A stretch of 64,000 bases of DNA from Pseudoalteromonas xiamenensis (GCF_030994125.1 NZ_CP099917.1:372001-436000); one strand, 5' to 3'; counted from the stretch's first letter, positions 37,418 through 47,205 are shown. Notes: generated from the letters alone by a model not told the origin. Numbers and translations: made by a program.

Positions 37418-38227
37418 ATGAAAATTATCTTTATTTTACTCTTTGTGTTTTCTGCTTCATCTTGGTCTGTTGAGATCACATGGGAGGGGCTAAACACCTT
37501 TTCTGAAAGTCAGCAATCCACGATGCGTAATTGGGTGCATTTTGGACTTAAAACCAATCAAACTGTTCTTGGCGATCTCAAGATTCATAATTTACACATT
37601 GATTTTAAAGGTCTTTATTTTGCCACTGAGCCAGTACCTTGGGCCTTTGTAAAAAGAGAGAATGTTGAAGCTATTGAACTTCATGTCTATCGTTATGCTT
37701 CGCTAGAGCGCTTAAAAAAGGATTGGACACTGTACCATGAAATCGTTCATCTCTATCATCCTCGCTTTGCAACTGAGCACTTTTGGATCAGTGAAGGACT
37801 CGCTACCTACTTGCAAAATATCATTATGATGAAGGCTAATATCATCACCAAACAAGAGTTTCGCAGCAGATTGTCCGCGGGTTTTGAACGTGGAAAACAG
37901 TCAACAAGGAAACATATTGGCAAGTTAAGTTCAATTTCAGATGAGATGTGGTCAACAAAAGCCTATCAACGCGTGTACTGGAGTGGTGCCGCTTTCTTTC
38001 TTGAGGCTGATTTGGCACTTAGGGAAAAAAACAATAAAACCTTGGTTGAGGTAATCCAGAACTATCAAAATTGCTGTAGAAAGAAATCTGATTCTGCGGC
38101 TCATTTCATTGAAGCACTAGATGCAATCAGCCAAAGTGCAATTTTCTCGACACTCTTTGCAAAATATCGAAATCGGCAAGATTTTCCTATCGTGTCAGCT
38201 GAGCAAATACGTCAAGTGAGTCAATGA
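37418..38227 (+). CDS. Exported HEIVH zinc peptidase-like protein
   Basis: This 269-residue protein has a signal peptide (MKIIFILLFVFSASSWS). The zinc-peptidase motif is HEIVHLYHPRF (His107, Glu108, His111), followed 15 residues later by WISEGLATYL, where Glu126 is the likely third ligand. The W-x-x-EG(L/I)A pattern is typical of Peptidase_MA-like gluzincins. The ATG at 37418 has an AAGG site, and the longer start at 37394 lacks one. The mature protein is periplasmic or secreted, with a Cys-Cys pair (NCCRKK) near residue 220. The substrate is unknown. Confidence 0.72.
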   Translation: MKIIFILLFVFSASSWSVEITWEGLNTFSESQQSTMRNWVHFGLKTNQTVLGDLKIHNLHIDFKGLYFATEPVPWAFVKRENVEAIELHVYRYASLERLKKDWTLYHEIVHLYHPRFATEHFWISEGLATYLQNIIMMKANIITKQEFRSRLSAGFERGKQSTRKHIGKLSSISDEMWSTKAYQRVYWSGAAFFLEADLALREKNNKTLVEVIQNYQNCCRKKSDSAAHFIEALDAISQSAIFSTLFAKYRNRQDFPIVSAEQIRQVSQ

Positions 38228-38263
38228 GACCTTAATATCATGCGAGTTTTTAATTAAGTTTGA

Positions 38264-40945
38264 TCAGCTTGCCTTTTCACAGCCAAGTTCAATTGCGCTG
38301 TCAATTGCGTTGAGTAATTGTGACACCAACTCGTCGATACGCGTGAAGTCTTGTTCTTTTAATGCAGAATCTAATGCTGTCGCTTTTTCTTGGATTGTAT
38401 TGCAATCAAACATACCTGCTGTGCCTTTAACCGCATGAATTGAACGTCCTAGACCTTCATAATCCTGATACTTCGCTTGATTTTGAATCTGGACCTTTTG
38501 TTCATGTAATCCGCTAATGTACTTTTCTTGCAAACGAGCAAACTCGTCTTCAGGCAAGGATACTTCTTTTGGCGTCGGTGCGTTCAAATAATGGCTTACT
38601 TTCTTGGCAAAAACCTCTCGATCGATTGGTTTTGCCAGATGGTCAATAAATCCCTGTTTCAAATAGCGCTCAATTTCATGGCGCATCGTATTTGCTGTCA
38701 ATGCAATTACGGGGGTGCTGCTTCCCGTAGCAAGAATAAAGTTTAGCGCCTGCTCTCCATCCATGACGGGCATCTGAATATCCATCAAGATAAGGTCAAA
38801 CTCATCGTCTAAAACCGCTTGAACAGCTAACTGACCATTTTCAACACACGTTACATCGAGCCCCATTCGTTCTAAAATTCGCGAAATAAGCTTGCGATTA
38901 TCTTCATGGTCTTCCGCTAATAATACTTTCCCTTCCAGAACCGTATTTTGTTCTTCTGCTCGATGATATTGTTGGTCCTGATAATCTCGATGAATTTCTT
39001 CAAAGTTGCTGATCCAACGCGTTTTATCGGTTGGGTAAAGTCCCAAAGTCAATGTAAACTCTGTTCCTGAACCCACCTCGCTTTTAACCTCAATATCGCC
39101 ATCCAATTTCTGCGCTAAGCTCTTCGATATATTGAGCCCAAGCCCTGTACCACCGTATTTACGGCTCGTCGAAGAATCTGCTTGGTAAAAGGCTGTGAAT
39201 AGCTGCTTCTGCTCTTGAGAGGTCATGCCGATACCAGTGTCTTTAACACTTATGAACAATCTATTGTCCGCCTGCTTCACTTCGATGGATATTTTCCCCA
39301 CTGTCGTAAACTTCATTGCGTTAGACGTTAAATTCAATAGAATCTGACGAAGACGAGTAGGATCAATCACGATATAATCAGGTAATGGAAAATGATATTT
39401 CAATTCAAACTCAAGCCCTTTATCTCTTATCTGTTTACCCAATAAAGATTCGACTTGAGCAATCGTATCAAAAAGATTTGACTCTATCAGTTCAACTTCC
39501 AGTCTATTCGCTTCAATCTTCGACATATCTAAAATGTCATTGATTAACCCCAGTACGTGGCGAGCGTTTTGTAAAATGATGCCGATAGCATTGTTACGCT
39601 CATTTGGTTTTATGTCTCCAAGTACTATCCCATCTGCATAACCAATAATTGACGTCATTGGGGTACGAATTTCATGGCTCATATTGGCCAAAAAGCGACT
39701 CTTTGATTCACTTGCATCTCGCAGCTCTGACGCTAATTGCTCAAGTTCAAAAGTTCGTTTTAAGACTTTGGCTTCGAGGTTTTTATTCAGTTCCAAGTTA
39801 TCATCATGTAGCAATCGGAATTTATCCGCCACCGCAAAGGCTAGCAACATGGCATCTAGTGCGGTACCTATAAGACCGAGTAAATACAGGTTAACAGTTA
39901 GCGGTGGCAAAATTCCTAAATTAGTCAAATTACCAACCATGTTTGGGATCATCATCGCCACGTACGCCAACACGAAATAACGAGCAGGCTTAAACCCATC
40001 TAAAATACACCGTACGCCTATATACAGTCCTAGGCAAAGGGCAACACCAGTGACCAACGTTGACCACAAAAAGCCAAATCCAGGGAATAAGATACAAAAA
40101 GGAACCCCCATCGTCGCGACAATGCCCACCAGCATTGACGCTTGCGCTAGATTCGGATGCGATTCTTTTAAACGAAGCAAGTTATTATAAAACAGGATAT
40201 TGGTGATTGGCGTTAGCGCAAAACCGAGCCAATGAAGATGGGCAGAATAAACATTAAAGAGTTGGTCGGAAATATGGAAAAAGTGGCTCCACGCAAAAAC
40301 CCAACATGCAGTAAATGCCGCGTAAAATAGGTGTGTTGTGTCTTTTGAGCCAAGGTAGATTAATAAGTTATACAGTCCGAGCACAATCCCTACGCCAAAA
40401 CAAAGCGTCATAATGAGATTTTCAACAATGACCTGCTGTTTAAACTGCTCCACTGGCATAATGACCAACTTAGTTGGTGTGTAAAAGAAGTCGCTTTCAA
40501 GAAGTGTGACAAGGGTATAACGTTCGCCAGGCTTTAATCGAATCGTGTTTCCATAGTGAAATGCAAATTCATTTGGTGTATTTCCACCGGTCACATACCG
40601 CTCAACGCCTGACTTTGAATAAATACGGCTTTCTATCTTTGATACAACGGTATTGTACGGATATAAAACCAGTTCTTCGTAGGGTGACGCGTTGACTAAA
40701 TCTAGAACCAACCAATATCGGCCGCCAAACAAACTGGTATTCTGAAGTTTAGGTAATGAAGAAGCCCACGTTGCAACATCCTCAAATTGACTTGGGAAAC
40801 GCGTATGTTCGGCAGAGGCATAAAGGGTCGCCACAGTATGAAGGTTTTCACTTTGTTTATCTTCGGTGTAGACAAACTCTTTTGCCTCTGAAAAGCATGT
40901 AATTCCACTCAAAAAGAGACAAAAGACCAATAAAAAAATTCGCAT
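38264..40945 (-). CDS. Hybrid sensor histidine kinase with 7TMR-DISM, REC and Hpt domains
   Basis: This 893-residue phosphorelay kinase has a signal peptide (1-21), a periplasmic 7TMR-DISM extracellular domain (about 22-175), seven membrane helices (about 180-385), a coiled coil, HisKA with His about 424 in NMSHEIRTPM, HATPase (about 530-640, with DTGIGM and GGTGLGL), a REC domain with Asp about 722 in ILMDIQMPVMDG, and a C-terminal Hpt with His about 836 in SIHAVKGTAG. All phosphotransfer residues are present. The 7TMR-DISM sensor often binds carbohydrates or other small ligands. It lies next to, and on the same strand as, the TonB receptor, so it may sense the same substrate. Confidence 0.92.
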   Translation of the reverse strand: MRIFLLVFCLFLSGITCFSEAKEFVYTEDKQSENLHTVATLYASAEHTRFPSQFEDVATWASSLPKLQNTSLFGGRYWLVLDLVNASPYEELVLYPYNTVVSKIESRIYSKSGVERYVTGGNTPNEFAFHYGNTIRLKPGERYTLVTLLESDFFYTPTKLVIMPVEQFKQQVIVENLIMTLCFGVGIVLGLYNLLIYLGSKDTTHLFYAAFTACWVFAWSHFFHISDQLFNVYSAHLHWLGFALTPITNILFYNNLLRLKESHPNLAQASMLVGIVATMGVPFCILFPGFGFLWSTLVTGVALCLGLYIGVRCILDGFKPARYFVLAYVAMMIPNMVGNLTNLGILPPLTVNLYLLGLIGTALDAMLLAFAVADKFRLLHDDNLELNKNLEAKVLKRTFELEQLASELRDASESKSRFLANMSHEIRTPMTSIIGYADGIVLGDIKPNERNNAIGIILQNARHVLGLINDILDMSKIEANRLEVELIESNLFDTIAQVESLLGKQIRDKGLEFELKYHFPLPDYIVIDPTRLRQILLNLTSNAMKFTTVGKISIEVKQADNRLFISVKDTGIGMTSQEQKQLFTAFYQADSSTSRKYGGTGLGLNISKSLAQKLDGDIEVKSEVGSGTEFTLTLGLYPTDKTRWISNFEEIHRDYQDQQYHRAEEQNTVLEGKVLLAEDHEDNRKLISRILERMGLDVTCVENGQLAVQAVLDDEFDLILMDIQMPVMDGEQALNFILATGSSTPVIALTANTMRHEIERYLKQGFIDHLAKPIDREVFAKKVSHYLNAPTPKEVSLPEDEFARLQEKYISGLHEQKVQIQNQAKYQDYEGLGRSIHAVKGTAGMFDCNTIQEKATALDSALKEQDFTRIDELVSQLLNAIDSAIELGCEKAS

Positions 40946-40984
40946 GTGACGCCTTGTTATTAACTTCTTATTATAATGACATAA

Positions 40985-43234
40985 TCAATAGGCATATTTC
41001 ACACTGATCCCTAGTCTGCGCCCTTCTCCTTTAAAGTCCTCAAGCATACCTAAAAAGTTGCTCAAGTCGAACTTTAAATGACTATATTCTTCATTTAACA
41101 GGTTTTTCCCCCAAACACCAACAGTCCAATTGTCTTTGGTGTACCACAAATTCGCATGCCAAAGTGCGAATCCGTCTTGTTTTGCATAGTCACTCTCTTT
41201 CTGATCAAAAAAGTACTCGGACTGATAATCAACACCAACGTTAAACTTTATTGGGTACGTACTTAATGTATAGTACAAATCCGCGGTACCATTAAACTTT
41301 GAAGTAAAAGGAAGACGATTGTTTGTGAGTACGACTCCCGCTGGGTCGACAAATTCATCGAATTCGGCTTTAGGAATATAGCCAAATGTTAATGCCGTTT
41401 GCAGTTGTGGTGTTATCTGGTTACGAAGTTCAAACTCCGCACCGTAAATCGTCGATGTACCGACATTTTCCAGCAGTTGGAGTGGTAACTGATTAGGGTC
41501 TGACGATGGTTGATTCATGAAGACCTGCTGATCTTTATAGTCATACCAAAATACAGCCCCATTCGCGCTTGTCTGTTTATCTTGGCTGTTGAATCGAAAA
41601 CCAAGTTCATGGGCGTTTAACGACTCAGGGCCATAGTAAGCAAGTTCAGCTTGTTCAAGACTTGATAAAAATCCGCCATTATACCCACCACTTTTTGTGC
41701 CTGTAGAGAAACTATAGAAGCCACTTAAAGATTCGTTAAAATGATGATTCCAAGCAAGTTTACCCGATAATTTTGTATCACTTTCATCGCCATTTACATG
41801 GTAAAAGGGAACCCAAACACCTTCTATCATCTGCGGAACTGGCACTACATTGAGATCTGCGACACTGTCATAGTCTAACGTCTCATGACTGATACGTGCG
41901 CCAATTGTGACGACATCATTTTCACTAAACAACCAATCATACTGAGTAAAAACGCCAAAATCTGAACTCTTAATTTCGTTGTCATATTTAAATGTTGCGG
42001 TAAGCGACGCTGGCGCAATGCCACGTAAATCTCTTAATATGTCATTTTCATTATCTTGATTAATTTCCTCGTGTTGCTGAAATAATCCAACGGTTAAATG
42101 TCCTGATTCAAACTGGCTCTGCAACAGTAATTCATTACTGAAAAAATCGTTATCAAGCCCAAGATACCCTTCACAAAGATTTGCAGGGCTGCCATCGCAA
42201 TTGAAATGATGTAACCTATCTAATGTTGAGATCTGCGAATGCAGCGTAACGGTTGATCTATCGCTGAAAAACCATTGATATTCAATACTAAGACCTTTAG
42301 AGCGAGTATGGTGTGGAGAATGATTATTTACCGCGACATCCCAAAATGAATCACTACCATCATTGAAACCGAACCGATCATAACACTTAGTAGAGCCTGC
42401 ATCTTCTGGTGAACACAAGACTAAGTTAACCGGATCAGCATAAACGCCTATGTTTCCTACAGGCTGAACAATACCATTCCAATGACCGTAACGTGCTTGC
42501 ACATACAGCTCTGAATTGTCCCAAACTTGCTTTATACCTAGTCGAACATTGTTTTGTTCCATGCCTGCTTCTGGTGCAGCGACATATAAATTATCCGTCG
42601 TGTATTCGTACTTTTTGTGAGAAAAAGACAATCTCATGGCAAGATCTTTTGACCAAACGTAGTTTGCCGCACCTTCTGCTTCTTTATATGCATCGGTACC
42701 AGCACCTATTTGAAAATACCCTTCATTTTCAAATGTTGGCCTGACTGAACGAACCAAAATTGCACCACCGGTACTATTACGCCCGAACATTGTTCCTTGA
42801 GGGCCTTTTAACACTTCAATCTGTTCAACATCAAACAAATTGACCAATTGATTGTTGCCTGAACCTACGGGGTTACCATCGACATATATCCCGATCGGCG
42901 CCGTATTCGCTGTGTTGTAGTCGATGAGACCTACACCTCGAATATTAATTGTGGGGGTTGTACCCTCAGCAGCATTTTGACTAATCTTAAGATTTGATGA
43001 AAAACGACCAAGTTCTGTAACGTCTTTTATTCCATTATCATCTAGCATTAGTCCTTTAACTACCGTTACGGAAACTGGCACGTCACTAATCTGTTGATTT
43101 CGTTTTTGCGCATAAACTTCAATCACTTCAAGTTCATGAGCTGTTTCTGATTTGTCCGCTTCCATATTTGCAGACGCACCAAACGAACCGAAAACACTAA
43201 GTAAACCGAGTGTTATTGCAGAAAGTTTAAACAT
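40985..43234 (-). CDS. TonB-dependent outer membrane receptor
   Basis: This 749-residue outer membrane receptor has a signal peptide (1-22), a TonB-box-like stretch (LEVIEVYAQKR), a plug domain (about 55-165) with PTINIRGVGLIDYN and VEVLKGPQG-type motifs (IEVLKGPQGTMFGRNSTGGAI), and a beta-barrel ending in aromatic Tyr (KYAY). The plug pattern resembles receptors for complex organic ligands more than ferric siderophores; the ligand is unknown. It lies downstream of the flavin oxidoreductase trio on the same strand, separated by 175 bp that contain two hairpins overlapping its leader. The sensor kinase follows it. Confidence 0.9.
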   Translation of the reverse strand: MFKLSAITLGLLSVFGSFGASANMEADKSETAHELEVIEVYAQKRNQQISDVPVSVTVVKGLMLDDNGIKDVTELGRFSSNLKISQNAAEGTTPTINIRGVGLIDYNTANTAPIGIYVDGNPVGSGNNQLVNLFDVEQIEVLKGPQGTMFGRNSTGGAILVRSVRPTFENEGYFQIGAGTDAYKEAEGAANYVWSKDLAMRLSFSHKKYEYTTDNLYVAAPEAGMEQNNVRLGIKQVWDNSELYVQARYGHWNGIVQPVGNIGVYADPVNLVLCSPEDAGSTKCYDRFGFNDGSDSFWDVAVNNHSPHHTRSKGLSIEYQWFFSDRSTVTLHSQISTLDRLHHFNCDGSPANLCEGYLGLDNDFFSNELLLQSQFESGHLTVGLFQQHEEINQDNENDILRDLRGIAPASLTATFKYDNEIKSSDFGVFTQYDWLFSENDVVTIGARISHETLDYDSVADLNVVPVPQMIEGVWVPFYHVNGDESDTKLSGKLAWNHHFNESLSGFYSFSTGTKSGGYNGGFLSSLEQAELAYYGPESLNAHELGFRFNSQDKQTSANGAVFWYDYKDQQVFMNQPSSDPNQLPLQLLENVGTSTIYGAEFELRNQITPQLQTALTFGYIPKAEFDEFVDPAGVVLTNNRLPFTSKFNGTADLYYTLSTYPIKFNVGVDYQSEYFFDQKESDYAKQDGFALWHANLWYTKDNWTVGVWGKNLLNEEYSHLKFDLSNFLGMLEDFKGEGRRLGISVKYAY

Positions 43235-43278
43235 TGTACCCCCTCGCGCAGCGAGAAAGGAGGTGCATCATGCACCTC
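43235..43278 (-). promoter_or_regulatory. Two hairpins in the TonB receptor leader
   Basis: On the minus strand, GAGGTGCA-TGA-TGCACCTC (43260-43278) is followed by CTTTCTCGC, and then CTCGC-TGC-GCGAG (43243-43255), whose last bases join the GAGGGGG ribosome site 4 bases before the ATG. The first stem's CACCTCCTTT repeats the anti-ribosome-site end of 16S rRNA and could pair with the GAGGGGG. This may form a translation switch or a terminator for the upstream operon. Confidence 0.45.
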
Positions 43279-43409
43279 TTTATTAAAATTAGGGAAATCC
43301 TAATCACTTTGTCTGCTTTCGATTATAGACCAATTGCATTTTATGAAAGCAATTTTGTCGTTATTTTTTAGGTTTTTAAGTGTTTTTGGCTCATTTTAGA
43401 ACAACTTGG

Positions 43410-45635
43410 CTACGAAAAAGGTTCAAAACCATTTTCACCCGATATTTCTAACTCCAAACCGCCAACTAAACGTGCCGTTTGCATACCCGCCATCACAGCC
43501 GCTTCAACACAACCCGCATTTACCCCTGTGGAAATCCAGTCTCCAGTAATAAACAAGTTATTGAAAATTGTGCCATCTGTTTTAAGCCGATATTGGCTAG
43601 ACCCCTTGACAGACAATACGTAACGTTCCGTAGGGTCGACATTCGCACGCCAATATTGTGAATCCAAAGCGGTTGAATTTTCGTTTGTAAATAACACGGT
43701 CGTATCAAAGTCGCCGTTAACATAGGCGTTTGGCCACAGTGGCGCCATCTCATTATGTACTTTGTTTAACCAGTTTGTTTTTACTAACTCTTTCATTTTA
43801 TTCGGAAAACTAAGGTCACTTTGTGGCGGATACTCACTGCAAGGAAGTGCGCTGCAAAAATACGCAATGTTTCTGGGTTCGTTTCCTTGTGGCCATTGCT
43901 CTTTGTCCAACAAATTAGCCATACCGGCCCACGTGTCAAACGGCTCAGAATATCCACTGAGAATTGGATGTTCGCCCGTTGAAGAACTCTGAAAACCCAG
44001 TTCATAGTCTGTTTTATTCAACCACAATTGGAACGCTTGTGTGGCAACAGCTTTAACTTGTGTAGCCTGCGCCTCAAACTTAGGATCAACCTTTAATAAC
44101 GTGGGGCATAAATGCTTAATAGCAGCAACTGAAATACCAAAGATAACCTCATCAAAATCGAGGCCCTTAACGAGTGTTTTGCTTTGAGCTTCCTTATTAA
44201 AATAAGCTTGATACTTTTCGCGATAACCCGACCAAAACGACTCGAGATTAATATTTTCACTTTGTAAAAACTCAGCAACGTCCTCTCTAATCTGAGTGAA
44301 ATCAGGCTCTGAAGGCCAGCAAGGTAAGCCTTTTACATCCACAAGTGGGCGATAGGATTCATGCTTCAATGGAGCTTGTTCTAGTATTTCAATTTCATTA
44401 ACTTGCCACTGCCCAAATTCATCTTGGGCACAACGAAGTTGTTCAACTTCGTTAAAGAATTTAAATGTAACCCCACGCTTTTCTAATAGCTCGTAGATTG
44501 GGGAAAATATCACATCGCCCATACCACCTTGCATTTTCCACATCACACCGCCTTGATAGCACAGCATGATACGTAACATGGCTAGAATCGAAACACCCGC
44601 TTCGACGTTCGGTTTATCAAAATTACCGTCTTCGTAGCCGAATACTAAGTCGTAAAACCCTCTTACTGGCGCCGAATCAACAGCATATTGTTTATCGGCA
44701 CCATTTCGCGTTAGCCATTCTTTAAAATCGTACTGGTTTAAATACCCAAATCCACGGTCATAAACCTTGTCTCGGATTAAACCCACAGTGACGGCGATGG
44801 CTAGATCCGCGCAAATGTATAGTCGACGTAAGTCGTCATTGTCATCAAGATGTTCAACGATTTCAGATTTTAACCAGCGGCGTATTTTCCTAACCAAATA
44901 CCATACACTTAAACTGTCTTGTTTCTTTTGTTGCTTATCTTGTGCACGTAATGAAACAACGTTGTTGAGTTGTTCCATTAAAATTGATGGGGTACTCCAA
45001 ATTTCCTGAGCTTCGTCTTTCACAGCATCAAACCAGGCATGAACGTCATCTTCAACATGGTTATAGGCTGATTTAACCTCTGTGACTAAATGCTGCAACA
45101 ACGACCTATCTCGTGCTTTCTTAGTCTGTACTTTTGTTCTCATGTTCAAAGTTTTGGCTTTCGACTCCAATTCACCGACGAATTGGTGAAGCCATGCGTG
45201 AAGCATTTTAAGAATTTGCCAAAAGTGTAAGTCCAGTGTGCCGTCAGCAGGATTGCCATCAATTACGGGGAATTCGATAGGCCATGTTTTCCATTCACTG
45301 TTGATTGGCTCTTCTAGGACTACATAGCTGTGTGGTCTAAATGCTTGTTGCCAAGTCGCAAGCGGCACTGTTGCAGGTCGAGCCAACTCATCATAAACAT
45401 ATTCCATCGTACGAAAAGCGTTAACATAAGCACCAAACCAAACGTGCAGACCGTGTTCTTCAATGCGTTGGCCATATTGAGCGTTTCTACCACTTGCTCC
45501 TTTCCCACCTAATCGCCAACCCATTTGATAAACGGTCAATTCGTAGTGTTCTTGCCAGTCGGGTTTCGTTGTTAAATAAACTGCGGCAGTCATGGCTGAC
45601 ACACCACCACCTAAAATAGCAATTTTTTTCGCCAT
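43410..45635 (-). CDS. FAD-dependent amine oxidase/desaturase-like oxidoreductase
   Basis: This 741-residue protein has an N-terminal FAD-binding Rossmann motif (AILGGGVSAMTAAVYL), the RLGGKGASGRN loop, and EEHGLHVWFGAYVNAF, which resembles carotenoid and phytoene desaturases. The C-terminal FITGDWISTGVNAGCVEAAVMAGMQTARLVGG is the second FAD motif. A long helical insert (about residues 150-300) is unusual and rich in Lys/Asp/Gln. There is no signal peptide, so a cytosolic or membrane-associated enzyme is expected. It follows the acetoacetate-decarboxylase-like gene by 2 bp in a three-gene operon. Substrate is unknown; a lipid or pigment is plausible. Confidence 0.8.
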   Translation of the reverse strand: MAKKIAILGGGVSAMTAAVYLTTKPDWQEHYELTVYQMGWRLGGKGASGRNAQYGQRIEEHGLHVWFGAYVNAFRTMEYVYDELARPATVPLATWQQAFRPHSYVVLEEPINSEWKTWPIEFPVIDGNPADGTLDLHFWQILKMLHAWLHQFVGELESKAKTLNMRTKVQTKKARDRSLLQHLVTEVKSAYNHVEDDVHAWFDAVKDEAQEIWSTPSILMEQLNNVVSLRAQDKQQKKQDSLSVWYLVRKIRRWLKSEIVEHLDDNDDLRRLYICADLAIAVTVGLIRDKVYDRGFGYLNQYDFKEWLTRNGADKQYAVDSAPVRGFYDLVFGYEDGNFDKPNVEAGVSILAMLRIMLCYQGGVMWKMQGGMGDVIFSPIYELLEKRGVTFKFFNEVEQLRCAQDEFGQWQVNEIEILEQAPLKHESYRPLVDVKGLPCWPSEPDFTQIREDVAEFLQSENINLESFWSGYREKYQAYFNKEAQSKTLVKGLDFDEVIFGISVAAIKHLCPTLLKVDPKFEAQATQVKAVATQAFQLWLNKTDYELGFQSSSTGEHPILSGYSEPFDTWAGMANLLDKEQWPQGNEPRNIAYFCSALPCSEYPPQSDLSFPNKMKELVKTNWLNKVHNEMAPLWPNAYVNGDFDTTVLFTNENSTALDSQYWRANVDPTERYVLSVKGSSQYRLKTDGTIFNNLFITGDWISTGVNAGCVEAAVMAGMQTARLVGGLELEISGENGFEPFS

Positions 45636-45637
45636 GA

Positions 45638-46597
45638 CTAAATGCCTCGCTCAATGAGTTCTTTTGCACTTTGTTGGTCAAAGTCCATTAAAACGTAAAA
45701 GCCAAAATCGAGTTTCTGAGTACCCAATTGAACACCAAACATAGCATTTAATGGATAAGCATCCACTTGATTAACAGTTAGATTAAAGTCATGTTTTAAC
45801 AAGCCAAGCTTATGCACTCGCTTTACGTCAGAAGGCGAATGCATAACGGCTTGATAAACCGCATTCGTGCCCTCTCCGTCTGGAAACTGTTTAAATAGAA
45901 TTTGATCCATTTGTGGGTGAACAAAACCGGACAACAACTGCTTCAAAAACGCTAGAGAAACATCGACTTGTTTGTTCGCATCATGCAAAAAATCGGCAAT
46001 GTGTGAGCCTAAATCGGCAATTTCTGAAAACCAAGATTCGTCACCTTCGATGCGATCAATCTCCAGTAATGTATGCCAGTCCATTTTGGTTTCAGGGGTG
46101 AAAGGTTGAAAGGTTTCCAGAGATAGGCTAAAACGCTTTGGCACTTGTGACAGATTTGGCATTTCATATCGGCACAAATATTTGTTGTAACCCCATGTCT
46201 CTCTTCCATTAATAAGCGCATTAATGTTATTAACCGTAATAAACGCGGGGAACCAATATAATCTCTTTATACGGTTATCAACTTTGTCAACTTGTGCAAC
46301 AGGAAGCCAGAAAATGATGTCCGTTTCTTGCATCCAACCATAGTTTGAAAAAGGCGGTGTTTTTGATGCAATGTTTTCAATATCAGTGAAGGTCAACATT
46401 AAATTATCAGACATCGCTTTGAATTCGAAGTCAGGCGATTGAACAACATTCAATGTGTTATCAATATAAGTCTGGATCACGTTAAGGTCTCCTTTCACAA
46501 AGAAACCGTACATCAACGCATTAAGCATTCTACATGGTGGTTTCGCTACAGGGTTACCTAAAAAATGTTGGTACTGAAATGGGGGATGTTCACTCAT
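45638..46597 (-). CDS. Acetoacetate decarboxylase-like protein
   Basis: This 319-residue protein contains the ADC core. GRETWGYNKYL (about residues 131-141) matches the family's GREIxGYPKK region, with Lys139 as the likely Schiff-base lysine; the usual second Lys is Tyr140. The flanking FITVNNINALINGRE and C-terminal GVQLGTQKLDFGFYVLMDF strands fit the fold. The protein is longer than the 245-residue classic ADC. It lies between the hydrolase-like gene and the FAD oxidoreductase, 2 bp from the latter. Related ADC-fold enzymes catalyse aldol or dehydratase chemistry, so the reaction is not predictable. Confidence 0.75.
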   Translation of the reverse strand: MSEHPPFQYQHFLGNPVAKPPCRMLNALMYGFFVKGDLNVIQTYIDNTLNVVQSPDFEFKAMSDNLMLTFTDIENIASKTPPFSNYGWMQETDIIFWLPVAQVDKVDNRIKRLYWFPAFITVNNINALINGRETWGYNKYLCRYEMPNLSQVPKRFSLSLETFQPFTPETKMDWHTLLEIDRIEGDESWFSEIADLGSHIADFLHDANKQVDVSLAFLKQLLSGFVHPQMDQILFKQFPDGEGTNAVYQAVMHSPSDVKRVHKLGLLKHDFNLTVNQVDAYPLNAMFGVQLGTQKLDFGFYVLMDFDQQSAKELIERGI

Positions 46598-46623
46598 TTG
46601 AATTCCTTGAGATGGCTTTGTGG

Positions 46624-47205
46624 TTAAGCTAGTTCAAATTGATGATGTTTTTTTGATTCACAATGCAATATTGCTGAACTTTTGCAAATTTCGGAAAAAT
46701 GTTTAGATGCAGCAGCATTGAATTTAGAGGATTCCGGATTCATAAATCCTGAAGAATAACGCGTGCGATAGCAATGAACACCAGCCGTTTTGCCAAGCTT
46801 GCAAATGATATCTTGTAGATTTGCCGGTTTATCATAAGCGAAATACAAATCAGTTTTACAGGCAGGTTTAAGATTCGAAAAGTGTTCTATTTGATTTGGA
46901 TAGAACCCCATGAAATGTTGCACTCGCTTAAGAGGGAGCTCAGACAGCGCCCGCCAAGTAGCAAGCGCACCTGCGCCAAACGCTACAATGACTGAGGGTT
47001 GAAACCGCATTATTGCTTCTTTGACTTTTTCACAATAGGTATCGTGGCCGCAGAGTCGATTATAGGTGTCTATTGCTTCGGACTCGGAACTAAAATGTTG
47101 AATTTCATTGAATGGTGAACACACTTCAACTTTACATAAAAACGGTGCCGAAAATGCGCTGAGTGCTGGTGTAATACCGTATTGGTCTGAAACGAGTAGC
47201 ATCAT
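46624..47205 (-). CDS. Alpha/beta-hydrolase-like protein without a visible nucleophile
   Basis: This 193-residue protein starts MMLLVSDQYGITPAL and has the strand-turn-helix VIVAFGAGALATWRAL (about residues 72-87) expected for the nucleophile elbow of dienelactone hydrolase-type folds, followed by VQHFMGFYPNQ. The elbow reads AFGAG, with Gly where Ser or Cys would be, so catalysis by the usual route is unlikely. Several Cys (24, 29, 52, 58) are noted. It is the first gene of the operon with the decarboxylase-like and FAD genes. The fold call is tentative. Confidence 0.5.
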   Translation of the reverse strand: MMLLVSDQYGITPALSAFSAPFLCKVEVCSPFNEIQHFSSESEAIDTYNRLCGHDTYCEKVKEAIMRFQPSVIVAFGAGALATWRALSELPLKRVQHFMGFYPNQIEHFSNLKPACKTDLYFAYDKPANLQDIICKLGKTAGVHCYRTRYSSGFMNPESSKFNAAASKHFSEICKSSAILHCESKKHHQFELA

